From: Glaciozyma antarctica PI12
Taxonomy: Eukaryota; Basidiomycota; Microbotryomycetes; Kriegeriales; Camptobasidiaceae
Direction: 5' to 3'
DNA length: 37,785 bases
NCBI GenBank assembly: GCA_002917775.1
Contig: KZ627149.1
Span: 46,829 to 84,613, forward strand
Numbering within the stretch: the stretch's first letter is position 1; the number at the start of each line of letters is the position of its first letter. The translations under genes and the position numbers were made by a program. A model generated the notes under the pieces. It was not told where the DNA came from. It worked only from the letters and a program-made list of their open reading frames with translations, and did not search any database. Below are positions 10,600 through 20,113 of the stretch, piece by piece.

Positions 10600-12243
10600 T
10601 CACAACTTGACGACCAGCACGCTCAGGTTATCCGACGAGAAGTTCCTGCTCCGCCAACGCCATCAGCGACCCTCCCTCATCTCTAGCGAAACGCGAGACG
10701 CACTGCAGCGCATGATCCAACAGCGCCTTCGAAGCCTCCTGCGGGTCCTTGAGCCCCTTGATGATATCGACCGCTTCCTGGTCCTGGCAGACGTCCCACA
10801 GCTGCAAACGCGATCAGCTCCCGCACGGCGAAGGCGAGGAGAAAGGACGAACCCCATCGCAAGCGACGATCAGGTAGTCGTCCTCGGGGCTGAGAGTCGT
10901 CTCGGTCGTATAAGGCGATCCGACGACGAATTCCTTCATCGACGAATCTCCCAGTGAGCGCGTAACAGCGAGCACGCCTGATCGTATCGTGAGCTCGCGT
11001 TTCCAGCTCAGCAGAGGAGACAGCGTACCGTTGACCCGATTGTTCATCACGAACCCTCCAGCGTCGGTGATCCTCTTCGCCTCCTGCGCGTCCGAGCCTT
11101 TGTGATCGTACGTCAACCTGACCGCTCTCCCCGCTCGTCTGCGCGCCTCAATCAGCTCGACCCCCACTGACCTCTGCGAGTAAAAAGGAACGCACGACAA
11201 AACCGCCCTCGCATCTCCCACATTCGCTGTGTACAACGTCCGCTTCGCCGCCTTCTTGACCTCCGCCGGTCCCCGCACCTCGACGACAGGATCGACCACT
11301 CCCTCCATCTTCCGCGCCTTCCCATCCATCTGTTCCGGCGTCGCCGTAAACTCGTCCGTCTTCCCTCCCAAGAAATCCTTGATCTTCTCCATCCCCTCCT
11401 TGAACTTCCCCTCCTTGAACATCCCCTTCTTCTCCTCCTCGCCCTCCTTCAACCGCGTCGAAACCGCCTCGACGTTCCCCGCCTTTAGCCTCGCAGAGAC
11501 CATCTCGAGCTGCAACCTCATCGCCGACTTGTCGTCCTTATCCTCCTTCTCCCCCTCTTGAGCCGCTTTCAACGCCCCCAACGTTTCCCCCCTCACCTCC
11601 CCCTCTCTCACCTCTACCCCACTCCCCACACCCCCCGCAGCTCCCACAGCCTTCCCCTCCTCGTCCTCGAGGCGTAGGAACGCAACGACGGCCGTACAGC
11701 CGCTGTGCGTGCCTTCGGAAGCGGCGAGTTGGGAGAGCCGAGTATCGACGAGGTGGAATGTGCTGTTGAGGAGGTCGGGGATAGGAGTGGTAGGAGACGT
11801 TCGGAGAGCTTCGAGGAGGTGCTGCGTGTGTGATGGTTAGCAAGTGAGTGCGGGAGGAGGGAAGGGACGGACTTCGTGGAAATGCTCGCCGCACCATTCG
11901 GCTGCGTGCTTCCCTGCGTGTCCGTCAAAGACGGCGAAATAGCCTTGTCCTCGGATCCCACCGAAATCGTAGATGAAGGAATGCGCACTGCGTTCGTGCG
12001 TTAGCTTCGTTCGCGAGAGAGGAGGGGAGGCAGCGCACTCTTCCATCGTTCGCCGACACTTCTTATTCCGATCCACGCTCACGCCGACCTTGAACGCTGA
12101 CTCGGTCGTCGCAGGGTGTTGGTTCAGCGCCTACAGACTCTAATCAGCGTCGCCTCCGCCGAACGCGCGGGAGAACGCACCCCAAACGTGTCCTCTCCAT
12201 CTGCCAGCGTCTCCTCCTTTGTTCGTGCGTTCGGACTCGCCAT
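10600..12243 (-). CDS. PTC1: Protein phosphatase 2C, Ptc1 type
   Basis: A minus-strand gene with several short introns; ATG at 12243, TGA at 10600-10602. The spliced protein follows yeast Ptc1 block by block: [127 protein letters not shown] and a final [14 protein letters not shown]. The metal-binding acidic residues of PP2C (the Glu and Asp of RRTMED, DGHAG, the DG before LWD, and the Asp of SDN) are all present, so it should be an active Mg/Mn-dependent Ser/Thr phosphatase. Yeast Ptc1 turns off MAP kinase pathways such as HOG and acts in organelle inheritance; a like role here is inferred. A Lys/Glu-rich insert of about 140 residues lies before LYTANVGD, where yeast has under 20. The open frame runs upstream of 12243 but reads like leader sequence. 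Confidence 0.95.
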
Positions 12244-14110
12244 ACTCTTGGGCTTGCGAGTGTGCGGATTAGTGGGTTCGACGGCCGCTATGTCGATGTG
12301 GAGTTCGAGAGGGGACGACGTTGTGGAGGTTGGGTTTGCGGTGGGGTGGAGCGAGCTAGAGGAGGAGTGCGTCAGTGGTGTTTGGGACGTGAGGGGGTAT
12401 AGAATGTCGCGCGACGGCTTTTCGAGCTCGATTTCATCTCGCCATCTCCTAATCCTCACGGAGCAGAGCTGAGACGAGATACAGCGAGTTGGAAACCGTC
12501 GCTCAAGCAAGAAAAGATGGGAAAGTACCTCGCCCTCTCCGCGTTCGCAGCTCAGAATGCAGGTGTCTCGCAGACGGTGCTCTCGCCCAGGGCAAGCGCC
12601 AACAAGCACACAGCCGGCTCGCCTCACTCCCAGAAGTGGTACGAGCCAGGCTGAATCTGATGCTCGCCCAGGGGGAGTTCCCTAGCTCAACGCCCCTCCA
12701 GAGCATCGCTACTTGACTCCTCCCCTGCTAAAGTCTCGGAGCAGCGTCTCGTTATCTTCGCAAGTACCTGTCCTGGGTCCTACTTCAACTCAGAATGCAG
12801 CCCCTCCTGCTCGTCAGGGAGCTCCGCACTCGCTCCAGGACGGTCCTTTCCCTTCCACCTCTACTTCGTTTCCCGCTGCGCAACCCCAGTCTCGTACGCC
12901 TGCTCCAGCTTGCGGTTCCTCGCAACCAGAGCCAGGTGAGAGGAGAATCGCGTTCAGCGGGTCCGACAAGTCCTTGCTGAGGAGAACCTCCGGCGACAGC
13001 GTCCCGTCGGATGCGACTCCAATCACAGCGCACTTCACCTGCTCTAGGAAGCAGGTAGCGCTCCGCTGTGACGAGGTCCAACGCGGACAGAAGGCGTACC
13101 CGTTAGCTCCCCCCGCCACGCCTCCCGCTCCCCGCTCCCGCTACCTCTGCCCACCAGCGGTCCCTCCCTCACAGCTAAGCCATCCGTTTGGGATCTGGTG
13201 CACTGTCTGCTTCCGCCATCAGAGGCGACTCGGGCGTCCACCGCCCTAGCGTCTTCCCGGAGGGGAATGACCTCAGCGCCAGGTCCTCAACCGCTCCACC
13301 AGCCAGCGTTCTCTGCCCTCCCTGACGAGATTGAGACCCACGCACAGCACCTTCCACCTCCTCAGACGAGAAGGCAGAACGGCACTGAGAGCAGCAAGAG
13401 CGCCAGGGAGACCGGAATAGCCTCTCGGTCTGTCCTCCCCTCCTCCTCCCCTCCTCCAGCCGCTGTGTCCTGCAGCGCAGCGCCGTTGCCCCCACTGACC
13501 AGCTGGTCCCCCGCTCCAGCCAGCACCAGACTAGCGTACGTACCTCGTGGGCGGACCTGTACAGACGGCGAGGGGGAGGCGTGAGGCGGGTCTAGTGGGC
13601 GTGGTTGGCTGGAGTGGCTGAAGGATAAGGATGGGCGTGGTGGTGGTGAGAGCGGCGGTGGTTCGATGGTGGGAGAGACGGAGGGAGATAGGTGACGAGT
13701 GAGTCGATCAAACGCGGGGAGGCTGAGCAGCGAGCTTGGAGCGAGCCTTTTCTCCTCGATTGGGAGGGACCTTGTACACGCTACAGGGAGACTCGTAGTC
13801 GATCTTAGCAAGGAGCTAGAGCTAGGGAATCAAGCTGAGCGCGCGTGCGAATGGCCCAGCACAGGGCGTCGTTGCCTCGCTCCCGAACCTCTATTCCAGC
13901 CACGCACTCACCCCCCAACACGAAAAGAAAGAAGCTGCTGTGAATAGAATGGAACGAGGAGACGTAGCCAAACTGTTTTCGATTTCAGAGGAAGTTGTAT
14001 GGGAGGAGAGGCGATGCGGGACCTCTGCGGCGGTGGAGGCGTAGGAATGATCGAACGACTGCAACGGAAGAGAACGTAAGCATAGAATCGCTGTAGAGCG
14101 AGAGAAAGTC
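12244..14110. other. Gene-poor stretch, possible decayed sequence
   Basis: Upstream of PTC1 lies about 1.9 kb without a gene I can support. Open frames occur on both strands (plus 12713-13249 and 13198-13584; minus 13362-13811 and 12814-13119), but they are Ser/Pro/Arg-rich, overlap each other and show no domain. On the minus strand near 12830-12930 one frame reads like a short coiled coil (NRKLEQAYETG, interrupted by stops), which may be the remains of an old gene. The first few hundred bases should include the PTC1 promoter. Confidence 0.4.
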
Positions 14111-15026
14111 TCACCGAACACCTCGCTCAGCTAACTCAAACCTCCCAGCCCCTCCGCACCCCCTCCAAAACTCCGCCGAGACTAACGACGCTCCCCTCTC
14201 CACCGCCGTTTCCTCAAAGGACACCTCCGTCCCCAGGAAAGGCAGCAGTCTCAGAAGCTCTCCTTTCGCCAGCTCCGCAACAATGCCCTTCACAAGAGCT
14301 GCCGAAAGGCACAGCGTCGCGAATCGGTCGGTATCGAGATCTCCTTCCCTAATGAAGAACGCGAATTTCGCCACGTCTACGTCGACGATTCTGGTGAGAC
14401 GAACGTGCAGCCGTTCCTCCGTAGCAGGATGCCCCCAGCTTGATCTCCCAGCCATTTCCGTGAAAGTGACCTCGCCCAAATCGAAGAGCGTCTTCTCGCG
14501 GACGATGTTCGTCGTGCCGTCGAATCCGGAGCCCCAAGCCAGGTGGAAAGCCAGCGAGGGAATTCGCACGAGATGGCTTCCAGCTGGGTCGATAGCGCGA
14601 AGATGCAGTGGGCGAAAGCGTTGGGGCTGTCCGGATTAATGCGAGCCAGACCGAGGGTGACGAGGGAAGGAAGGACGGTGGGATTAAAGTGAGGGTGGTC
14701 GAGTGGAGGAAGGCAATGCCGCAGAGGAAGAGATGGCGGAGGTGAGGGAGTCGGAAGGTCGTCGCCGGGGAAGCTGGCCCGTCGATATCTTTGCAATCGT
14801 GCATGAACAGTGATTCAAGATCTGAAAGGTAGCAATCGATGTGCTGAGCCTGAGCAGAGAACGCACTCGGAAGTTTGGCGAGCCATCTTATCGAGAACCC
14901 GCTGAGCTCTCCTAGCCAGATAAGACCATAACAGGTCGGCAGAATAAGCGGTCCAGGTACGCTCCACCTGGCTTCCCGATTCCCGCTGTCTCTCTCCGTC
15001 GTCGCCACCAGCCCAATCGCGCGTAC
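14111..15026 (-). pseudogene. F-box/LRR-like gene, broken copy 2, cut by the assembly gap
   Basis: The minus strand carries the same family as 24367-25532. Before an intron at 14866-14822 it reads FSIRWLAKLP, and after it NLESLFMHDCKDIDG, then LRHLFLCGIAFLHS. The intron is at the same place and phase as in the two intact members. The coding frame is then lost twice. Near 14695-14705 the frame of LCGIAF does not join that of NPTVLPSLVTLGL; about one base is missing relative to the relatives. Near 14545 a 7-nt deletion relative to copy 1 (in CEFPRW-PSLF) shifts it again. After that the frame of FHLAWGSGFDG runs to the stop at 14111. The 5' half is in or beyond the run of N, so the F-box cannot be seen. 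Either this is a pseudogene or the region near the gap is poorly assembled. Confidence 0.72.
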
Positions 15027-15366
15027 NNNNNNNNNNNNNNNNNNNNNNNNNNNNNNNNNNNNNNNNNNNNNNNNNNNNNNNNNNNNNNNNNNNNNNNNNN
15101 NNNNNNNNNNNNNNNNNNNNNNNNNNNNNNNNNNNNNNNNNNNNNNNNNNNNNNNNNNNNNNNNNNNNNNNNNNNNNNNNNNNNNNNNNNNNNNNNNNNN
15201 NNNNNNNNNNNNNNNNNNNNNNNNNNNNNNNNNNNNNNNNNNNNNNNNNNNNNNNNNNNNNNNNNNNNNNNNNNNNNNNNNNNNNNNNNNNNNNNNNNNN
15301 NNNNNNNNNNNNNNNNNNNNNNNNNNNNNNNNNNNNNNNNNNNNNNNNNNNNNNNNNNNNNNNNNN
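15027..15366. other. Assembly gap, 340 N
   Basis: A run of undetermined bases. It interrupts the 5' part of F-box copy 2. Any open frame drawn across it has no meaning. Confidence 1.
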
Positions 15367-16811
15367 CTGAAGTTAGCGCCAGTCACTCCCCTTGCGCAGA
15401 GCAGTACGAGTGCAAGAGGGGGAACTCGCGGCGACAAGTCGCCCTCGAAGCGGTCGTCTCTTCGCCTTCTCCCACACTCGAGCAAGAACCACGCCCACCA
15501 CCTCAGCCGATCCAGCACAGAACCGCACGCCATCCTCGCCGCGCGCCGACCTTCTCCGCCTTCAGCAGCTCTCGATTCGAGGTCCCGGAAACAACAGGTG
15601 CGTTGGGAGCACGTTCGGCGGGGGTACTGCTCTATTGCGATGAGGGACAGTGGAGGAGGAGAAGGGGGAAGAGGAGGACGCGTGGGCGGGGAGCTGACCT
15701 GCGCTTCTCACTGGGGCACTCGACGCACTCAGCACCGAGCTGCCCACTCGAGCGAGTGGTCAGAGGGTGCTGTGAGAGTGCGATAGTGGTCAGTGACGGC
15801 AGCAAGGACGAGGTGCTGGTCGGCTTCGCTGGGAGGATCAGGCGCTGAGGCAGGTGGAGCTTGTCCGCAGGGACTGCTGGCTAGTCGCGTGCCCAAGTAG
15901 CCTCGATAGCGAAGGGCTGGTTCCAGCGTCAGATTCTGAGACCACTGGAAGCCGCCAAAAGGACTGGATTACACGGCAAAGCTCTCGCGCGATGGCGAGG
16001 CTCAGCGAGGAGGGTTGTTAGGGAGCCGCGTGAGGGGAGTGGTGCGGGGGCATGGTGAAGGACTCGCTCGCCTCGACTCAGCTACGCTCTACCTGCTTTC
16101 TAAAGCGGATAGACCGAGCTGTAGTTTCGAAGGGTGCTGCGTCTTCGAGCTACGAACACCATGGTCGCCAGCTGGTGAAGGAGGAAGTCTGGCCTGCACC
16201 TCGAGGCAGTTGCTCCGCTGTCGACAGCAGAAGAAGGATCGAGTGTTGCGCTGGAGACGTCTTCTTTACCGCGCACAAGCCATGTGCTTCACCCCGCCCT
16301 CCCGAATGACCGCTAACCCTCCTCTCCCCAGCTCGCCGCGCTCAACACATTCCCCGAATACCGCAGCACCTGCTCCTTAATCCTCTTCCTTCTCGCCCCC
16401 GAGCTGCAATACGATGCCAACTCGCAGCTCTCGCTCCCCTTACCCAAACAAGCTCCCCCACACCAAAGCCACCGCCTCCCTCGCCCGCCTCGCTCTCCAC
16501 CCAACCTCACTTTCTCAACCTGCTCCTTCCTCCGTTTAACAGCTCTTCTGGGCCAACATACGAACCTGTCGTGCTTTAATCTCGTCTGCGTGGTCGGACT
16601 CGACCCTGCGTAGAGCAGTGAAGCAGCGGGTGCCGGAATCGGGAGGAGCGGTCTCCGTGCCAGTTTCTCTTCTGGTTCCTCTCTGCTCGAGAAAGCACCG
16701 CTTTCGTGTACACAAGCTCGTTGCAGGATTTCAACCTATACTCGATCAACCCGGTGGAGGTACTCCTGCGAGAGCTCACCCGCAACACTTCAACTGCTCT
16801 GCCTGAGCCCA
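15367..16811. other. Gene-poor stretch next to the gap
   Basis: No gene is supported. A short plus-strand segment near 16331-16430, after an intron-like CCCCAG, reads LAALNTFPEYRSTC and LLAPELQYDANSQLS with normal codon use, but it has no start and no continuation I could follow. It may be the remnant of a gene. The rest is full of short frames without domain features. Confidence 0.35.
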
Positions 16812-17006
16812 TCACGCGTTCATCTCGTTCCTGAGCCTCTTATCGAGCGCCATCAACAACGCTTCACAGCTCTCTAGCACCGGTCTCCTCAATCCCAGCT
16901 CCTTCGCCTTCCTCAACGTCGCCCACACAATCGGCGAGCGAAGCCTAGGGAGGAGAGTGGGGAGGACTTGCGCGCCAAGCCCGAGGAGTAAGATCTCGTC
17001 GGCCAT
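16812..17006 (-). CDS. Small hypothetical protein, 64 residues
   Basis: A single open frame, ATG at 17006 and TGA at 16812, with an in-frame TAA four codons before the start, so the start is well defined if the frame is real. The N-terminal third is hydrophobic (ILLLGLGAQVLPTLLPRL). The rest reads as an amphipathic basic helix (TLRKAKELGLRRPVLESC, then ALDKRLRNEMNA). The pattern would fit a small membrane-associated or complex-subunit protein, but I do not recognise the family. It is divergent from the MFS gene, with 543 bp between the two starts. It could be chance, or the last exon of a longer gene, although the upstream stop argues against that. Confidence 0.4.
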   Translation of the reverse strand: MADEILLLGLGAQVLPTLLPRLRSPIVWATLRKAKELGLRRPVLESCEALLMALDKRLRNEMNA

Positions 17007-17549
17007 AGTGGAAGTGGCTTAGGGACGGAGCAAGAGGGGGAGGGGCGGGTCAGACTTGAGTGGACGTGGTGGGGGGATTCGAAAGCAGAGTCCTCGGCGG
17101 CGGCAGACGTAGAGCGTGTCTGTGGGTGGAGTTTCACGAAGTATCGAGTTGTAGCCGTACTTGAAGGTCCAAAAAATACGTGGTATCGCCGAAGGAACAA
17201 ATCGAGAGGGACGAGTTCGAGAGCGACGACCGCGGAGCAGCCGCACCCTCCTCGGCCTCCTCGGCCTCCTCGGCCTCCACGGCGCTAGCGAGATCTCCTC
17301 CTTCTCTTTTCTACGAAATCGTGCGCAGGAAAACGCTGCCAGGAACTCTGCGGGGCCCGCCGGACGTCGCCCCAGCGCCAGTCGGGGCTCCACAGCTCGC
17401 TAGCTCCGCCCACGTTCTCCCCCACCTTTTCGTTCGCTTGCCAGCTCTCCAGGAGTCTTGAGCCTGCCGTTCACTCTGCTGTTGGCTACTTAGAGAGCTG
17501 AGGCTCTGCGTTCTTCTTCTCCGTACCCACCACTCTCCTACACAGCACC
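17007..17549. other. Intergenic, presumed divergent promoter region
   Basis: This lies between the small ORF (-) and the MFS gene (+). It contains a 9-bp tandem repeat (about three to four CTCGGCCTC-like units near 17247-17277). No further gene was found; open frames here are arginine- or serine-rich. Confidence 0.45.
17247..17277. repeat. Short tandem repeat, 9-bp unit CCTCGGCCT
   Basis: About three to four near-perfect copies lie about 270-300 bp before the MFS start codon. Confidence 0.75.
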
Positions 17550-19851
17550 ATGGACGCCATCGACCTCCAGAAGAAGGACAGCCAGTCCTCCTCGCAGCAC
17601 TTCGAAGACCACAAGGGCGCCGTTCCCTCTGGCCCTGGCGCGCTCACCCAGGGCGACCGTGCCCTTGAGATGGCGCAAGATCGCGTCGTTGTCACCGAGG
17701 AGGACGTGCGTCGCCCTCTGCCTCGCCTGCTCTGCTTGCAAAAAAACTGAACGGCCTCCCCTGCTTCAGTCTCGACGGATCTGCCGCAAGACTGATCTCC
17801 ACGTCCTCACCATTCTCTGCTGGATCTACTTCCTCCAGGTGAGTGGGCTTGCTGTCCGTGCCGCGATGAGGCCGCCGCACCCGGCCTTCAACTTTCAATT
17901 CGACCTCTCTGGCAAGCTCGTACGTCTGCTGATCCCTGCCTCCGCAGATCCTCGACAAGTCCGTTATCGGCTACTCTGCAGTCTTTGGATTGAAAGAGAA
18001 CGCTGGGCTCGTTGGGAACCAGTACTCGACAATTGGCTCAATCGGCTACTTTGCTCAGCTGGGAGCTCAACCCCTCGGCGCCTACCTCCTCGTCAAGCTT
18101 CCCGTTCGCTTCATCCTCCCCGCCATCGTGAGCTCCCTTCGCTTCCGTCGTTTGCTGCAAGCTTCGCGCTGACTACACGACCAGGTCTTCTGCTGGGGTT
18201 GCTCGCTCACCGGCATGGCTGGAGCCACCGACTTTGGCGGACTTGCCGCTGCTCGCTTCTTCCTAGGATTCTTTGAGGCGTACGTTGTATTTGTTTTTCA
18301 GGATCGGCGAGATTCGCAGAGCTGACCTTGCGCCTCGTGTCGCAGCACCTGCCTTCCTCTCTTCTCCCTCATCACCATCTCGTGGTACCGTCGCTCTGAA
18401 CAACCGATGCGTGTCGCTGCCTGGTACTCCACCAATGCGAGTCCTGCGTGCTCCTCATGCGATCTTACGAACGCCAAACTAACGAGCAAGTTCTCTTTGC
18501 AGGGTCTCGCTACCATCTTCGGCAGCTTGCTCGTCTGGGGGCTGGGTCACATCACGTCGGCGAAGCTCTACTCGTACCAGATCATCTTCCTCGTAACGGG
18601 ACTGATCACGGTAATCACGGGCGCCGTTCTCTAGTAAGCTCCGCCCTTCCCTCCTGCTCCTCCCAAATCACAGCTGGCTAACTCGCTCGCTCGCAGCTGG
18701 CTCATCGACAACTCGGTCGTTTCTGCTCGATTCCTCAGCCCCGAGGACCGCATCAAGGGAGTCGAACGTCTTCGCTCTAACAATACTGGAGTCGAAAACC
18801 ACGAGTTCAAGTGGCGTCAAGTCATCGAGCTCTTCCTGGAGATCAAGACCTGGCTGTTCATCCTGATGGCTGTCGCCGTCAACATCGGTGAGTGTGAGGA
18901 GTTAGGAGTACGAGAGACTTTGGCTGACGAGCGAGCTTCGCAGGCGCTTCCGCCTCGAACGTCTTCGGCCCTCTCATTCTTCAAGGACTCGCTGGCTACA
19001 ATCATCACCAAACGACCCTCCTCAACATGGGATTTGGCGCTATGCAGTTCACCATCATTCTTCTCTCCTCGTGGCTCGCATGGCGCTTCAAGATTAAGAG
19101 TGTTATCCTCGCAGCCTTCATGGTACCGGGTGCGTTCCTCCTGCCTCTCATCGCCTCGAAACGACCGCTAAAGCTCTTCTATCACCAGTCGTAATCGGCG
19201 CCGCGATCCTCTACGTCGTTCCTCACACCGAGAGCAACACGAGCGTCCTCCTCCTCGGTTACTACCTCCTCGCATGCCTTTTCTCCGCCAACCCTCTCCT
19301 CGTGCGTTCTCCCTCATCGCCGCTTTCTCCCGGGATCGCGCTAACGCTCTTCTCTCGCAGGTCTCGTGGATCGCAGCGAACAATGCTGGGCAATCGAAGA
19401 AGGCTGCCGTCTTCTGTGCCTACAACGCCGCCTCCTCTGCCGGCAACATCATCGGTCGTACGTCCTCCTCGCTCGCTCTCCCGCTTCCCGCGCTCACTCC
19501 TCTCTACAGCCTACCTCTTCCAAGCCAAGGAGGCGCCTCTCTATCTCACCGGCCTCATGAGCGTCCTGTGCGTCCTTATTCCCCTCTTCGCACTCTTGCT
19601 GACCTCGTCTCAACAGCGCCGTCTTCTGCATCCTCATCGGCCTCATCGTTCTCCAAGCTCTTAACCTTACCTGGCTCAACAAGCGCAAGGAAATCGAACG
19701 CGTCAAGAACGGCAAGCCTGCGAAGCTCCATGATCTTTCAATGGCGAACAAGTTTGATAACTCGGCGGAGAAGGACGAGGGGGATTTGGGAGCGAACGCG
19801 TTCTTGGATTTGACCGACAAGGAGAACGACGAGTTCATCTTCTTGATCTAG
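17550..19851 (+). CDS. MFS transporter, allantoate permease (Dal5/ACS) type
   Basis: The start ATG at 17550 follows CAGCACC; the TAG is at 19849-19851. The spliced protein has an acidic cytosolic N-terminus, then RKTDLHVLTILCWIYFLQ, ILDKSVIGYSAVFGL, NQYSTIGSIGYFAQLGAQP, FFLGFFEATCLPLFSL, SWYRRSEQPMRVAAWYSTN, a central loop with SPEDRIKGVERLR, then a second half with NVFGPLILQGLAGY, LLLGYYLLACLFSANPLLV, SWIAANNAGQSKKA, NAASSAGNIIGAYLFQ, and a tail closing DLTDKENDEFIFLI. These are the signatures of the anion:cation symporter family of fungal MFS carriers, which take up allantoate, nicotinate, vitamins and other organic anions at the plasma membrane; the exact substrate is not readable. The intron after WYSTN appears to use a GC donor (18437-18502) and is open in frame. 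The gene converges with the secreted-protein gene, 262 bp away. Confidence 0.92.
18437..18502 (+). other. GC-AG intron of the MFS gene, frame-neutral
   Basis: Family alignment wants WYSTN joined directly to GLATIFGSLLVWG. The 66 bases between start with GCGAGT and end with TTTGCAG, and hold a good branch site (ACTAAC). No GT donor in the right phase is available. The length is 66 (22 codons) and there is no stop, so an unspliced message would still be read through. Confidence 0.75.
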
Positions 19852-20113
19852 GGTGGGGTCTTTGTTTGATAGGGTGTGTAGGATTGGGAGTGTTATTCGA
19901 GTTCGTATTGGTATTGTTTCGATTTGGGCGCGCGGCGATTTTAGTTTTGAAAGTGACTCCACCGGAGAGGAGAGTGACTTGGAGGCAGTCCCTGATCCTT
20001 GAGAGACAAGAGGAGCGACCCCGGACTCCGGGACCCCCCCAGCCCATTCGAATCTCTACTTTTTCCGCGCTTTACTGCGTACACTATTATGGATTGCTTC
20101 CCCACTAATCACC

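Noticed and set aside
12713-13249. A 178-residue plus frame with scattered Cys
   Set aside because: No zinc-finger spacing or other motif, overlaps equally long frames on the other strand, and contains no supportable start context.
14349-15533. A 394-residue minus frame
   Set aside because: It runs straight through the 340 N; both sides are read without knowing the bases between.
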